Assembly: GCA_019247395.1 (NCBI GenBank)
Contig: JAFAOZ010000217.1
Span: 1-6,395, forward strand
Source of the DNA: Vulcanimicrobiota bacterium
GTDB taxonomy: Bacteria; Vulcanimicrobiota; Vulcanimicrobiia; Vulcanimicrobiales; Vulcanimicrobiaceae
Length of the DNA stretch: 6,395 nucleotides
Reading direction: 5' to 3'
Position 1 is the stretch's first letter. The number at the start of each line of letters is the position of its first letter. The position numbers and the translations under genes are program-made. Below, piece by piece: positions 5,735 through 6,395 of the stretch. Under the pieces are notes generated by a model. The model had not been told where the DNA came from, ran no database searches, and was given only the letters and a program-made list of their open reading frames with translations.

Positions 5735-6395
5735 CCGAGCGCGATCGCGACGGTAACTTGATGGTCGGCGCAACGCCGGCCGCAGAGCTCGCCGAACGCT
5801 ACGGTACGCCGCTGCTCGTCATCGATCTCGACGCGGTCGACGCTGCGATCGAGCAGATCTCGAGCCGTGAGTCGTACCCGGCGCTCGACGTTTCCTACGC
5901 GGCAAAAGCCTTCGCGACGATCGAGTTCTTGCGCCATCTTCGCGGTCACCCGATCGGTGTGGACGTGTGTTCGATCGGCGAGCTCGTCACGGCGGAACGT
6001 GCGGGAATCGCTGCAGAGCGCCTCACCCTGCACGGTGCCGGCAAGAGTGACGACGAGCTGCGCGGCGCTTGCGATGGACGGGTGGGCTTCATCGCCGTTG
6101 ACGGACTTGAAGAACTCCAACGTTTGGACGCGCTTGCGGGCGATGGATGCGCGGCGGGAGTTCTGCTTCGGCTCAACCTTGGCATCGATACTCGGACGCA
6201 CGCATTCGTCCGCACGGGCGGCGACGACACGAAGTTCGGCATCCACGCCCGCGACGAAGCGGCGGCGCTTGCGATGCTGCGCGATCGTCCCAAGCTTCGC
6301 TTCGCCGGATTGCACGCCCACGTCGGATCGCAGATCTTCGACGCCGAGCCATACGTTGCGACCGCGGCGGCGCTGATGGATGCCGCGGTTCGCGC
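5731..6395 (+). CDS. lysA: diaminopimelate decarboxylase (LysA), C-terminus off the right edge
   Basis: PLP enzyme of fold III that decarboxylates meso-diaminopimelate to lysine, the last step of lysine synthesis, in the cytosol. The 221 codons seen (numbered from 5731) include RDRDGNLMVG, LAERYGTPLLVID, SYAAKAF with the Schiff-base Lys59, GVDVCSIGEL, LHGAGKSDDEL, TKFGI and the PLP-contacting LHAHVGSQI (194-202). The family is about 400-450 residues, so roughly half is missing, including the C-terminal substrate-binding Cys/Tyr region. Without that half, a related decarboxylase of the family is possible but less likely. Candidate starts are CTG 5731, TTG 5758 and ATG 5761. I give the CTG because it has GGAG five bases upstream, overlaps the manA stop as CTGA, and adds the RDxDGxLxVG segment conserved at LysA N-termini. 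The ATG at 5761 is the conservative alternative and loses ten residues. Confidence 0.92.
   Translation, partial: MTERDRDGNLMVGATPAAELAERYGTPLLVIDLDAVDAAIEQISSRESYPALDVSYAAKAFATIEFLRHLRGHPIGVDVCSIGELVTAERAGIAAERLTLHGAGKSDDELRGACDGRVGFIAVDGLEELQRLDALAGDGCAAGVLLRLNLGIDTRTHAFVRTGGDDTKFGIHARDEAAALAMLRDRPKLRFAGLHAHVGSQIFDAEPYVATAAALMDAAVR

Overview
The window is a gene-dense stretch of GC-rich bacterial DNA (my estimate is roughly 60-65% G+C, not computed). It holds six protein genes and almost no intergenic space. No rRNA, tRNA, CRISPR array, insertion sequence or clear Rho-independent terminator was found. The content is chromosomal housekeeping from a bacterium. The combination of a DUF1858-Mrp ATPase and an archaeal-looking GTP cyclohydrolase points to an uncultured or poorly sampled phylum. 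Eremiobacterota-like lineages are a guess and are not demonstrated here.

Layout from left to right: (1) a glutamate-1-semialdehyde aminomutase-family aminotransferase (HemL/GsaB-like), minus strand, cut by the left edge; (2) divergent from it, an Mrp/ApbC P-loop ATPase whose N-terminus is a DUF1858 domain; (3) overlapping it by ATGA, a Ste24-like membrane M48 metallopeptidase; (4) convergent with that, overlapping by 9 bases at the stop codons, one minus-strand reading frame that fuses HPPK (FolK) to an MptA/FolE2-type GTP cyclohydrolase; (5) divergent again, a class I mannose-6-phosphate isomerase (ManA); (6) overlapping its stop by CTGA, a diaminopimelate decarboxylase (LysA), cut by the right edge.

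The two plus-strand pairs (mrp-M48 and manA-lysA) look like translationally coupled operons. The aminotransferase and the folate fusion face away from the pair on their right, so promoters must lie in the short divergent gaps (about 40-70 bp) or inside neighbouring genes. Functions cover tetrapyrrole or amino-group metabolism, Fe-S handling, membrane proteolysis, pterin/folate synthesis, sugar phosphate supply and lysine/peptidoglycan precursor synthesis. Apart from the two operons there is no obvious single pathway.

The most notable items are the FolK-MptA fusion, an analogue built on the other cyclohydrolase family of the known lactococcal FolKE fusion, and the DUF1858-Mrp fusion. In the latter, the usual C-terminal CPxC cysteines are absent while a CxGC pair is present in the added N-terminal domain.
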